Below, one piece after another: positions 55,604 to 64,000 of a stretch of DNA of 64,000 nt. The position numbers and the translations under genes were made by a program. The notes under the pieces are model-generated. The model ran no database searches. It was given only the letters and a program-made list of their open reading frames with translations, and had not been told where the DNA came from. How positions within the stretch are numbered: the stretch's first letter is position 1; each line of letters opens with the position of its first letter. Source of the DNA: Mesostigma viride (lineage: Eukaryota > Streptophyta > Mesostigmatophyceae > Mesostigmatales > Mesostigmataceae); contig RPFO01000065.1 of the NCBI GenBank assembly GCA_009746045.1, positions 8,184,741 to 8,248,740 of the forward strand, given 5' to 3'.

Positions 55604-56382
55604 TGTAACAAGCAAAAATGACTTTGTTGTTACATCCTTTGTTTTGTGAATGTTTGGCTTTTATTCGAGGACTTTTGGATCAGTATTGAGAAAGTTATGA
55701 GGTTTCTAAGACGACGGTACTTGGAGCTGATACTTTGTCAACCAACTGATAGGAACCCTCATTGGTCGTGGCCTGATCCACGTAGGGTTGTAGTTTGTTG
55801 GCTGATACTACTGATAGGAGCCCTCATTGGTCGTGGCCTGATCCACGTGGGGTTGTAGTTTGTTAGTTGGTACTATTGAGTCTTAAATGCTCCTTTGGGA
55901 CTTCAGTGCTTACGACAGATTTAGGATCTCATGGAAAGATTCTGCCAGGCTGTGTGTGGTGTTGTTCTGTTTTGTGTGACTAGGATGGATACGAAGATCT
56001 TGTATAGAATTCCATGGTTCTGATTGGTTCTCTTCAGGCTAAGGTTGGAGCAAGTTCGACAAGCACGTCGATATCAAGGACGTGGGGTCGCCATTGTTGC
56101 TACGTTGGTTTTGATTCACCATGGTATAATAAAGCTTGTCTTTGTTGTCCATTCATAAGAGCCCCTTGGCTATAGACGTCCTTCAGTTCCACAGAGGTCG
56201 TCTATACACGAGCTTGTCTTTGTGTCTACAAGGGGTTGTGATTCCCTAAATCACGTGTTGTGGAATTTCCATCTCAACGTTGCTCGGATACTTGAAGTTC
56301 TGCAACTCAAGAAAGCAACCCAGGTAAAAGATCTTTCATATTGGACTGTAGATGATGCTGATGATCATTTTTAGTCGTTACA
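55604..56382 (+). repeat. 3' long terminal repeat of the gypsy element
   Basis: The LTR is 779 bp and differs from the 5' copy by three transitions and three small indels that I could see. It is followed by GATAA, the right target duplication. Confidence 0.93.
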
Positions 56383-56387
56383 GATAA

Positions 56388-57130
56388 ACAACTTGCCACG
56401 AGCCATGAGGTAGCCATGGCTGACGGCGGAGCTCATAAAGTTTTGGCACCAAAAGGGGGGGGGGGGCGGGGGGGGGGGACCTCCAGGTGGCGGGGGGGGG
56501 GGGCGCGGGGGCCTTGCGACCTCCGACGCCGTCTCACTCAGACGGGGAGGCATCCTGTGGCGGATCTTCGTACTTTTCCGGTCTTTTTCGGGGGTCCTCA
56601 TGGTCGACGCCTGTCCTTCGCGCCACGCCTTTTCGCGGGGGGGCGGGGGGCTGCATCATGGCCGGCTGAGGGGGGACGGAGGGGGGGGGGGGGGGGGAAC
56701 CTCCGGGTGGGTGGGGGAGCGGGGGGCCGGGGGCGGGGGATCCCGCAGACCCTGGCGTCTCGCTGAGGCGGGGGCCGGGGAGCCTTGCGACCTCCCCGTC
56801 TCACTCAGGCGGGGAGGCATCCTGTGTCGGATCTTCTTACTTTTCCGGTCGGCGGGGGGGCGCCGGCATTGCCGGCTGAGGGGGGGGGGGGGGGGGAACC
56901 TCCGGGTGGGTGGGGGGGCGGGGGGGGCGGGGGATCCCGCAGACTCTGGCGTCTCGCTGAGGGGGGAGGGGGTTGCGACCTCGCCTGGGGCGGGGCGTCT
57001 CATTGAGGCGGCGAATGCCCTCCGGGTGGGTGGGAACCGACTGGTAAGGGCGGACGGACTGCGGTGTTTCATGCCCACACAGCTTGTCGTCATTTGTCTC
57101 CCGACTTTTTCCTTTTTTCAGCCCCCTTCA
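56388..57130. repeat. G-rich tandem repeats right of the gypsy element
   Basis: About three imperfect copies of a roughly 200-bp unit lie at 56450-57050, with GGGGGG runs, CCTCCGGGTGG, GATCCCGCAGA and GGCGTCTCGCTGAGG. Homopolymer G runs up to about 20 make the exact length unreliable. No gene is supported. Confidence 0.6.
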
Positions 57131-59131
57131 TAAGCTTCAGTTGACCTTAATCGAGTTGCCATCTGTCGGCGGACAGATCGAATCTCGACTACTAGAGTTA
57201 CGGTCGGCTTTGCGCCTTCTTTTTGGGGGGGATGCGAAGCTTGTTTATCCTAACAAACTGGCGATCGTACCACACATACGTAACGTACACGTGTAGAATC
57301 TGGTAAACTGGGAATCAACAACAACAATAATTACTGCTTATTTACTACTGCTGACCATACATCTCAATGATTCTGCGGCGTGGGACACCCCCCCCCCAAC
57401 AACATTATTATTAACACAATAAAGAAATTGCTCATGATGTACTTTTGTTCCACCGCGCCACAGGCACTAAGCCGCCCCCGCCCACCTCCGGTGGCTTGCG
57501 CCACCTTTACCCCAGTCAACCCGTCGCCCCTCGGGTTGGGGACAACGCCTCCACCATCCGACGGCCCCAATCCCTCGCGTCGCGTCTATGTGGTTTTTCG
57601 GATACATCTTTGCGGTTTTCGGATACATCTTTGCGGTTTTCGGTTGTACCTGTCCGTCGGTCCGTTGGATTCACACATCTGACGGTCGTACATCGGTGGG
57701 AGAGTAATCGGTCGGGAGAGAAGAGCATTCTCATACTAAGAAGAAGTTCCACTTCGAGTCTCGAGTTGTCGAGTTGACTTGCAATATTATTAATTAATTC
57801 CATAATTAATACTGTTTTGCCAACAGAGTTTATTCCCGCGCCGGTGGTCCGACAGCGTGTCTGGAGGTGGCATAGGATCCGGGATCTAACGTCTGGTCGA
57901 GGAGGGGTGACATTGAGCCAAGCTAAATAGGGGCCGGATCCTGCAGCCGCCGGTCCAGAATGTCCGCCCCTATTCCCATACTAGGGGCCCGTGCAGCTAC
58001 CGGCACCAATTCTAGCTAGCCCCCATCTTTTCGGCCCCTATAGGGGAGATTCCAGGGGCCGAATTTTTATGCAGCCGCCAGCCCTAGATTTCGGGCCCCC
58101 ATATTGTACAGCAGGCGCGGCATGCCGCATCATGCCACGTGGCGTCCCATCTTGCCATGCCCCGGATGCCAGCTATGTACGGGCCTACGGATGCCTACAC
58201 AAAAAAACTGTGTCGGCATCCGTCCTCACGCCGCGCCGCGCTATACTGTCATGCAGTCTGCAGATGTCTTGCCCAGTTCAGTTCAGTTCAGTTTAGTTGG
58301 AATCCCACGCCGGTCATATCCAACAGAGATAGTTTGGCGACGTAAGTAGCTCGGATGGTAACCTTACTAGGGTACTGTGATATGTCTTGCCCAGTAATTG
58401 CCTGTCGCCTCCTTCTGGTCGTCTGGTATGGCCGGCTGGCCTGGTTACAGGTCAACGTGATTTCGTAAAGGTCATTTAGGCAAAACTAGGCATTTCAGGC
58501 TATTTTTGGCATACCTGGGTCACCTTAACTGTTATATGGAAATAAACTAACACCCATTTCACCGGAAAATTTCGTAAAGGTCAAAACTAGGCAAAACTAG
58601 GCATTTCAGGCTATTTTTGGCATACCTGGGTCACCGTAACTGTTATCTGGCGGAGCCAATTTTCGGAAGAACCGTTAGGTTCGCCAGAATTGGCGAAGCT
58701 TATAAGGCCGTACACGTGAGAAAACATAGGAATAGGGGATGAAAATCCGTCAATCCATCCATCCATACATACATACATCCACCGAATTTGTCCCGAATTT
58801 GCAAGCATAAGGGTGAGGTTCTTCCGAAAATTGGCTCCGCCGTAGAGTTTCAACGGGCAAGTTGCAAACACGCACGTTACTTGATATGGAAATAAACTAA
58901 TAACACCCATTTCACCGGAAATTTCGTAAAGGTCACGTGATTTATAAGTAATATTTCCCCGTCGAGGTGCTGATTATGCCGCTTGCGATGGGGGCCCGTC
59001 GATGGGGGGGTCAACGCACTTTATTACCTGCTAATGCTATCTAGGGTAAGCCATTGACAGGGCTGGTCCTCTGCAGGAATATTTACTTTGGGACATTGCA
59101 AAGTCTATTACTTTTGGCTCTACGGAGTTGA
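57131..59131. other. Intergenic region upstream of the NRPS-like gene
   Basis: No gene is recognised. Contents: a 22-bp direct repeat (TTTTCGGATACATCTTTGCGG) near 57595-57640; a roughly 113-bp tandem duplication at about 58458-58680 (CGTAAAGGTCA...GGCATACCTGGGTCACC); an inverted-repeat element at 58649-58841 inside its second copy; and a CATC/CATA microsatellite near 58755-58785. Confidence 0.55.
58649..58841. mobile_element. 193-bp MITE-like element
   Basis: The ends GGCGGAGCCAATTTTCGG... (about 25 bp) are exact inverted repeats. It interrupts the second copy of a tandem duplication whose first copy (about 58510-58560) shows the unoccupied sequence. The extra sequence extends to about 58880, so either flanking DNA was added or the element is larger. 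A clear target duplication was not found. Confidence 0.6.
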
Positions 59132-62100
59132 ATGGCTGCCGAAAAGCCGCGAACTCTGAAAAGTCTAGTTGCGAGTGGTCCTAATCGCCCCATACCAGCT
59201 GCTGGCCTGAGTAAACGTGCCGAGAAAGTGACTTGCGCAGATGGTTCCCTCGGCGGTGCCCGTCGCGGCAATTCCGAGCCTGGTGGACAACCTGTACTCG
59301 GCTCGCCTCCTTCTGGCGTAGAAAACTACGGGCTATGTGACGAGCGGCCGCTGCTGTTAGCGTATTCCAGCCGTGCATATTATCGGGCCTTCGGTGACAA
59401 TCCTGCGCGCGAGCATGGAACTCACAACGATAAGTCGTTAAGAGGTGCTTCTGAGGGGGTCGGGGACAACTTGGTGCCAGTCAGCTTGTGTCGGCTGGAC
59501 CTGCTGGAGCTTGGGAACCAGTTCGCTCGGCGCCTGCGCGCCATGGGCATCAACCGCGGCAACTTTGTCACCGTCGTCATGGGCAGCGTGCTGGAGACCC
59601 TGCCCGTGTTGTTTGGGACAACGTTTGCGTGCGCCGCTGCGTCCCCCTTGGACCCCTCCCTCACCTCCACCGAAATCAAGCGATATTTAAAGGACAGCGG
59701 CTCCCGATTGGCGGTTGTCTCGGAAGAACCGGGCTACGAGCACGCCAGGATGGCAGTCCTGGACGCCTGCAGGGAGGTCGGTGTCTCGGTCTGGTGCGTT
59801 TCCATCCGCAATACCGACCAGGGGCAGCACAAGGACGCTCCTCGTGATGCGGCACATCCGGAGTCGTCGTATAACGATGAGTCGTCCTACAACGATGACA
59901 TTTTGTTCTCTGGGTGCGCAACAGTACCAAACACCAACCTGTTTCTAGGCGTGGTTGCCTCACAAACCCCTATCGGCGGCCATGACTCCCAGTGTACGTC
60001 ACGGTCCCGTTTCGGTTGGGTTATCCAGCCCTTACTCAGCAGCTGTGGAGATGCGATCAGCCTCCCGGATGGCGACAATCCCCAAGTCTTTAATGCTGGT
60101 CACCCGTGCGGCGATCGGACCACCCGCGGTGAGGACATCATCGATGATGATGTCACCGCCCTGGGGGATGACCCCTCCCCCGATGACATCGCCGTCATAG
60201 TCTACACATCAGGCACTACAGGGAGCGACCCAAAGGGCGTCCCGATGCGCCACCACCAGATGTGCGCGTATGCCACCTCCATGACTCGCTTCTTGTCTCT
60301 GTCACCCTCAGATGCCATCGTGATGACCATGCCGCTGTTCCACGCTCACGGTCTCCACTCCGCCATGATGTCACTCTGTTCCGGCGGGCGGCTCATCTTG
60401 CTGCCCATGAGTCCCGCCGATCCCCACGCCGTGTTCGCGGCCGCGCGACGGCACGGCACCACCTGGCACACGGGCTCCCCCACGCAGTACTCCCTCCTGG
60501 TCGACCTGGCCGAGGCCGACCCGGGGGCTGTGTGGCCTGTGGGTCAGCTGCGGTTCCTCCGCGTGGGCAGCCAGCTGCTACAGGAGGCGTTTGCAAGGAA
60601 GATCGAAGGGTTGTTGCGGGCGCCAGTGGTTAATGGGTATGCTCAGACGGAGACAGCATATATCTCCGTGAATCCACCGTCGTTGAGTCGCCGACGGCTG
60701 GACACGGTGGGCATTCCTGTGGGCATCTCAGACGTTGCGATCCTGGTGGAGAAGCCCCGGGCCATGTTTCCTTCCCTTTCCTCTGCTGCTGCTGTTGGCC
60801 ATGGTGGTGGCAGTGGCAGCAGTAATAGTGGTGGTGGTGGTGGTGGTGGTGGTGGTGGTGGTGGTGGTGGTGGTGGTGGTGGTGGTGGTGGTGGTGGTGG
60901 TGGTGGTGGTGGTGGTGGTGGTGGTGGTGGTGGTGGTGGTGGTGGTGGTGGTGGTGGTGGTGGTGGTGGTGGTGGTGGTGGTGGTGGTGGTGGTGGTGGT
61001 GGTGGTGGTGGTGGTGGTGGTGGTGGTGGTGGTGGTGGTGGTGGTGGTGGTGGTGGTGGTGGTGGTGGTGGTGGTGGTGGTGGTGGTGGTGGTGGTGGTG
61101 GTGGTGGTGGTGGTGGCGGGGGCGGGGGCGGGGGCGGGGCCAGCATGTGGGAGATCACGGGAAAGGCCGGCGTGGAGGGTGAGGTCATCGTGTCGGGGCC
61201 CGAGGTCATGGTCTCATATTGGAACAAGCCAGCAGCAACGGACGCGTTGTTTTTTTATCCGACGGATGAGACTGTCATAACTGGCACGATGGAGGCCAAG
61301 GAAAGGGCGATCGAAACAGACAAGGCAGTCGGAGGCGATGGTCATTGGGAGGAGGAGGACGGGCGACAGTGCGGGGGTCAGACCCTTATCCTTGCAACGG
61401 GGGACATGGGCCGGCAGAGCGGGGGTCAAGTTCATGAACAGGGGGAGGAGGGTGAGAAACGGCAAGCTGGGGGTCAGGTTTGTTACAAGGGGGGCGAGGA
61501 GGGGATGAAGGAGGAAGACGTGGGGGCGGAGAAGGAGAAGAACCAGGAGCAGGTGGCAGTGCGGGAACTGGAGAGTTTGGCAGCCGCATGGCGCAGTCGC
61601 CGCTGGCTGCGCACGGGCGACCTGGGCTCCTTCTCCCCCGACGGCCACCTGTCGCTCTCGGGCCGCCTCAAGGACGTGATCCACCGCGGCGGCGACAAGG
61701 TGCTCCCCGCCGAGGTGGAGGCGGCGCTCGAGGCGCACCCGCGCGTGGCGCGCGCCGCCGTGGTGGGCGGGGCGGACGCCATATACAACGAGCGAGTGCT
61801 CGCGGCGCTGGTGCTGCGGCCGGGCGGGGGTAGGAAGGGACAGCCGAACGGGAATAGGGGCCAGGCAAGCGCCGTAAAGGGGGCACGAGAGATGGTGAAC
61901 GAGAGTGGTGGAGGGCAGTCAAGAACCGCAGAGGGGCAGCGAGAGGATGGGAAAGGGCAGAACCCGATGGCGACAGCGGCTCATGGGAGGGAAGGGGAAG
62001 GGGCCTCAGGGGAGGGTGTAATGATCACCGATGGACAGGGAAAGGGAAAGGGAGAGGGAGAGAAAGCGGACGGAGAGACAATAATTAACGGGGTTGATGG

Positions 62101-64000
62101 CGCCGCGTCATCATGTGAGGCGGATGGCGGTGATGCCGGTGACCTCCCCCTGACCCACGAGGCGCTGGTCGCGTGGTGCCTCTCTTACCTGGCCCCCCAC
62201 AAGGTGCCCTCCGCCTTCTACCTGCTTGACATGCTGCCTACCACCGCCATCGGCAAGACGCAGCGGCACCAGCTGGCCACCTTGCTGGAGGCGTGCGCCC
62301 CACTGCCGCGGCGGCACGCGCGCGCGGGCGCTGACCATCAGTTGGTGGGGGGCGTGGAGGCGGCGGTCGAGCGTGTGTGGAGGCAGGAGCTGGCGACGTC
62401 ACAACACCAAGGGGGGGTGGGGGTGGCGCTGCCTACCATGGGGGGGGTTCAACCAGCGTTTTCTGACAACGTGCAAGGCAGCCTCCAAGGCACTGACCTT
62501 CCACCACATGCTGCGCAGAGTGGCATTGCGCCTGGGGCTGCCATGGCAAGCGAAAGGGCAAACGAAAGGGCAAGTCTAGGCATCCATCAAAGAATGGAGC
62601 GAAACGGGGTTATGACGGGTGCGGGCGCTGCTGCCTGCGGTGGTGGCGGCGGTCAGGATAACCCGGTGTTCTCACGGGACGACAACTTTTTGGCGGTGGG
62701 CGGCACCTCGCTGAGTGCCATTGCAGTCACACGCGGGCTGAATCAGCTCTTCCCCCGCGCGGGCGTGTCGGTGGCGGACGTGTTGATGGCGGGCAGTTTG
62801 AAGGAACTGGCCGCGCTGATAGAATCGCGGGGAGGCAGCGGTGGGGGCGGTGACAGTGGTAGTTTCAATGGCTCATTGCCTCTGGGCCCAAACTGCTCAG
62901 ACCCCGTGGGTTCAATACCCAGCAGTGTGCCCTCTGCAGGTCTGCCCCAGGCCACAGGCACCGTCCACGCTGCACCCATCATGGCTGGGGAAGTGGCTGC
63001 GGTGCCGGATCGGCAGTCCCTGCCGCCCTACGTTACTGCCGGCAGATCCTCAGCCACACCTCCTTTTGCTTCAGGGGAGGGAAAGGCTATTGGGTGGATA
63101 CCGGCAAATGCGAGCCCCGCCGGCATGCCTGCATCCGGTACTGACACATCTTCGGGTTTGGCCTCTCATGAGGGTGCGGCTGCCGGCATTACCCGCGGGG
63201 AGTTGGTGGGTCCTGCCTCGTTCGGCCAGGAAGGCCTGCTGGCGATTGCGGGCCTGGCGCCGACCAGCCCCGTGTATCACCTTCCCTTGCTGTGGGAGCT
63301 GGCGGGCCCCTTGGATGCAGCGTGCCTGCGGGCCAGCGTGGCTATGCTGGCGGCACGCCATGATGTGCTGCGCAGCCACTTTCGGTTGGCGGCTGGGGAA
63401 GGAAGGGGAAAAGGGGGGGTAGGGGCGGGCAAGGGCGTTGATAGAGGGGAGTTGCCGCTGGCATACTCCGTGGCGGTTCCGTTGGAGGAGTTTGAGTTTG
63501 ATTTTACGGTGGTGGACTTGGAGGGGTTTGGGGCCGGGGACGGCTCTGGTGGGGATGTGGGTGGACGAGATCAGCATGGCCATGGTCATAGTAGAAGAAG
63601 GGAGAGGCAGACGGCGTTGGGGACTTGGAAATTTGATGATGGGCAGGGGGCCGTTGTCGTGGGTTGCAATGGTGGCCGTGAGAAGGAATGGGAAGGCGTG
63701 CCGGACGTGGTTGCTGATGAATGCCGGCGACTGCTGCGTGCCACAGCAGATGCTCCCTTTGACCTGTACCGCGGCCCACTCATGCGCGCACTGGTAGTGA
63801 CGCTGAGCCGCAACCGCCACCTTTTCCTGCTCACCCGCCACCATGCCATCAGTGACGCGACGTCGGTGGGCATCCTGCAGCGAGAGCTGTGCATGTGCTA
63901 CGATGCGTGCCGGGGAGCAGCACGGGATGCTGATGACGCTGGGCAGATTGGCGGGGAGTCAGCAGGCAGTGAGGGTCATGCTGGGCACTGGTGGGGAAGC
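59132..64000 (+). CDS. NRPS-like protein: adenylation - carrier - condensation (3' end beyond window)
   Basis: A single frame without stops runs from ATG 59132, directly preceded by an in-frame TGA, to the last base: 1623 codons, incomplete. Residues about 115-1045 are an adenylation domain with A3 YTSGTTG (358-364), A5 NGYAQTET (501-508), RTGD (827-830), GRLKDVIHRGGDK (844-856) and the C-terminal Lys1042 in GKTQR. The FHAHGL block and general order resemble plant and algal oxalyl-CoA synthetase (AAE3). A carrier domain has Ser1193 in GGTSL, the phosphopantetheine site. A condensation domain starts near 1362 and has HHAISDA (1570-1576). Low-complexity inserts (567-669, about 690-815, about 930-1010) interrupt the adenylation domain. 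The product likely activates a carboxylic acid, loads it on the carrier and condenses it with another building block. Confidence 0.88.
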   Translation, partial: MAAEKPRTLKSLVASGPNRPIPAAGLSKRAEKVTCADGSLGGARRGNSEPGGQPVLGSPPSGVENYGLCDERPLLLAYSSRAYYRAFGDNPAREHGTHNDKSLRGASEGVGDNLVPVSLCRLDLLELGNQFARRLRAMGINRGNFVTVVMGSVLETLPVLFGTTFACAAASPLDPSLTSTEIKRYLKDSGSRLAVVSEEPGYEHARMAVLDACREVGVSVWCVSIRNTDQGQHKDAPRDAAHPESSYNDESSYNDDILFSGCATVPNTNLFLGVVASQTPIGGHDSQCTSRSRFGWVIQPLLSSCGDAISLPDGDNPQVFNAGHPCGDRTTRGEDIIDDDVTALGDDPSPDDIAVIVYTSGTTGSDPKGVPMRHHQMCAYATSMTRFLSLSPSDAIVMTMPLFHAHGLHSAMMSLCSGGRLILLPMSPADPHAVFAAARRHGTTWHTGSPTQYSLLVDLAEADPGAVWPVGQLRFLRVGSQLLQEAFARKIEGLLRAPVVNGYAQTETAYISVNPPSLSRRRLDTVGIPVGISDVAILVEKPRAMFPSLSSAAAVGHGGGSGSSNSGGGGGGGGGGGGGGGGGGGGGGGGGGGGGGGGGGGGGGGGGGGGGGGGGGGGGGGGGGGGGGGGGGGGGGGGGGGGGGGGGGGGGGGGGGGGGGGGGGGGGGGASMWEITGKAGVEGEVIVSGPEVMVSYWNKPAATDALFFYPTDETVITGTMEAKERAIETDKAVGGDGHWEEEDGRQCGGQTLILATGDMGRQSGGQVHEQGEEGEKRQAGGQVCYKGGEEGMKEEDVGAEKEKNQEQVAVRELESLAAAWRSRRWLRTGDLGSFSPDGHLSLSGRLKDVIHRGGDKVLPAEVEAALEAHPRVARAAVVGGADAIYNERVLAALVLRPGGGRKGQPNGNRGQASAVKGAREMVNESGGGQSRTAEGQREDGKGQNPMATAAHGREGEGASGEGVMITDGQGKGKGEGEKADGETIINGVDGAASSCEADGGDAGDLPLTHEALVAWCLSYLAPHKVPSAFYLLDMLPTTAIGKTQRHQLATLLEACAPLPRRHARAGADHQLVGGVEAAVERVWRQELATSQHQGGVGVALPTMGGVQPAFSDNVQGSLQGTDLPPHAAQSGIAPGAAMASERANERASLGIHQRMERNGVMTGAGAAACGGGGGQDNPVFSRDDNFLAVGGTSLSAIAVTRGLNQLFPRAGVSVADVLMAGSLKELAALIESRGGSGGGGDSGSFNGSLPLGPNCSDPVGSIPSSVPSAGLPQATGTVHAAPIMAGEVAAVPDRQSLPPYVTAGRSSATPPFASGEGKAIGWIPANASPAGMPASGTDTSSGLASHEGAAAGITRGELVGPASFGQEGLLAIAGLAPTSPVYHLPLLWELAGPLDAACLRASVAMLAARHDVLRSHFRLAAGEGRGKGGVGAGKGVDRGELPLAYSVAVPLEEFEFDFTVVDLEGFGAGDGSGGDVGGRDQHGHGHSRRRERQTALGTWKFDDGQGAVVVGCNGGREKEWEGVPDVVADECRRLLRATADAPFDLYRGPLMRALVVTLSRNRHLFLLTRHHAISDATSVGILQRELCMCYDACRGAARDADDAGQIGGESAGSEGHAGHWWGS
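60830..61138 (+). repeat. (GGT)n run encoding 103 glycines
   Basis: Ninety-five perfect GGT triplets (60830-61114) followed by eight alternating GGC/GGG codons encode residues 567-669 of the NRPS-like protein, between the A5 and A7 motifs. The reading frame is kept across the tract. The reverse strand gives a long meaningless polyproline frame. Confidence 0.95.

Larger units (their letters stand above)
9312..56382 (+). mobile_element. Ty3/gypsy chromovirus, stretched to 47 kb by two nested insertions
   Basis: The element is bounded by two LTRs (9312-10091 and 55604-56382), both starting TGTAAC and ending GTTACA. The 5-bp duplication GATAA lies immediately outside them (9307-9311 and 56383-56387). 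Inside, in order, are the primer-binding site, gag with a zinc knuckle, protease, RT with YMDD, RNase H, integrase, a chromodomain-like tail, extra 3' reading frames and the polypurine tract. Two foreign elements (14367-32202 and 33745-53442) account for 37.5 kb. Without them and one copy of each TSD the gypsy is about 9.5 kb. The coding frames carry several single-base shifts, so no single polyprotein can be read from this copy. Confidence 0.93.

Noticed and set aside
56416-57133. Gly/Arg-rich frames right of the gypsy element
   Set aside because: They read through long G homopolymers and tandem repeats; frame is arbitrary.
60643-61280. Polyproline and polyvaline frames over the GGT repeat
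   Set aside because: They are other readings of the glycine-coding triplet run inside the NRPS-like gene.

Overview
Organism. The window is nuclear DNA of a eukaryote. It holds spliceosomal introns with clean GT...AG ends, a Ty3/gypsy chromovirus with an initiator-Met primer-binding site, two classes of LINE (restriction-like endonuclease and APE endonuclease), many minisatellites, and a long GC-rich gene with low-complexity inserts. A green alga (chlorophyte or prasinophyte grade) fits best, but that is a judgement of style and not a match to a named genome.

Layout. (1) 1-8.96 kb is a LINE graveyard: a minus-strand C-terminal LINE remnant, a 931-codon R2/NeSL-type LINE ORF, a 5'-truncated copy of the same family tail to tail with it, and a frameshifted APE-type LINE. 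The APE LINE is split by a 541-bp element with palindromic ends and a 5-bp target duplication (TSD). (2) 9312-56382 is one Ty3/gypsy element stretched to 47 kb by two later insertions. Its LTRs (780/779 bp) are nearly identical and flanked by the 5-bp TSD GATAA. (3) Insertion A (14367-32202) breaks the gypsy just after the RNase H domain. It has a 29-bp terminal inverted repeat (TIR) and a 3-bp TSD, and it is a dimer of two related units 9706 bp apart, full of minisatellites, with an unknown gene present twice. (4) Insertion B (33745-53442) breaks the gypsy near the end of integrase. It is a 19.7-kb DNA transposon with about 65-70-bp TIRs and a 4-bp TSD. It carries a multi-exon transposase-like gene on +, a long multi-exon gene of unknown function on -, a central minisatellite that changes orientation, and about 26 dispersed copies of a PstI-centred palindrome in its introns and intergenic gaps. 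(5) 56.4-59.1 kb is G-rich and repetitive non-coding DNA. (6) 59132 to the window end is a single open frame of at least 1623 codons encoding an adenylation - carrier protein - condensation protein (NRPS-like), with a run of 103 glycines inside the adenylation domain.

How it fits together. Removing the 541-bp element, insertion A or insertion B, with one TSD copy each, rejoins the host reading frame at each site. This fixes the element borders to the base and the order of events: LINE then 541-bp element; gypsy then A and B. The gypsy pol gene therefore lies in three pieces (12068-14366, 32203-33744, 53447-53995). The best candidate for an undescribed system is insertion B: divergent transposase and companion genes, inverted central arrays, and a private family of dyad-symmetric sites. 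All comparisons were made by eye; no database search was possible.
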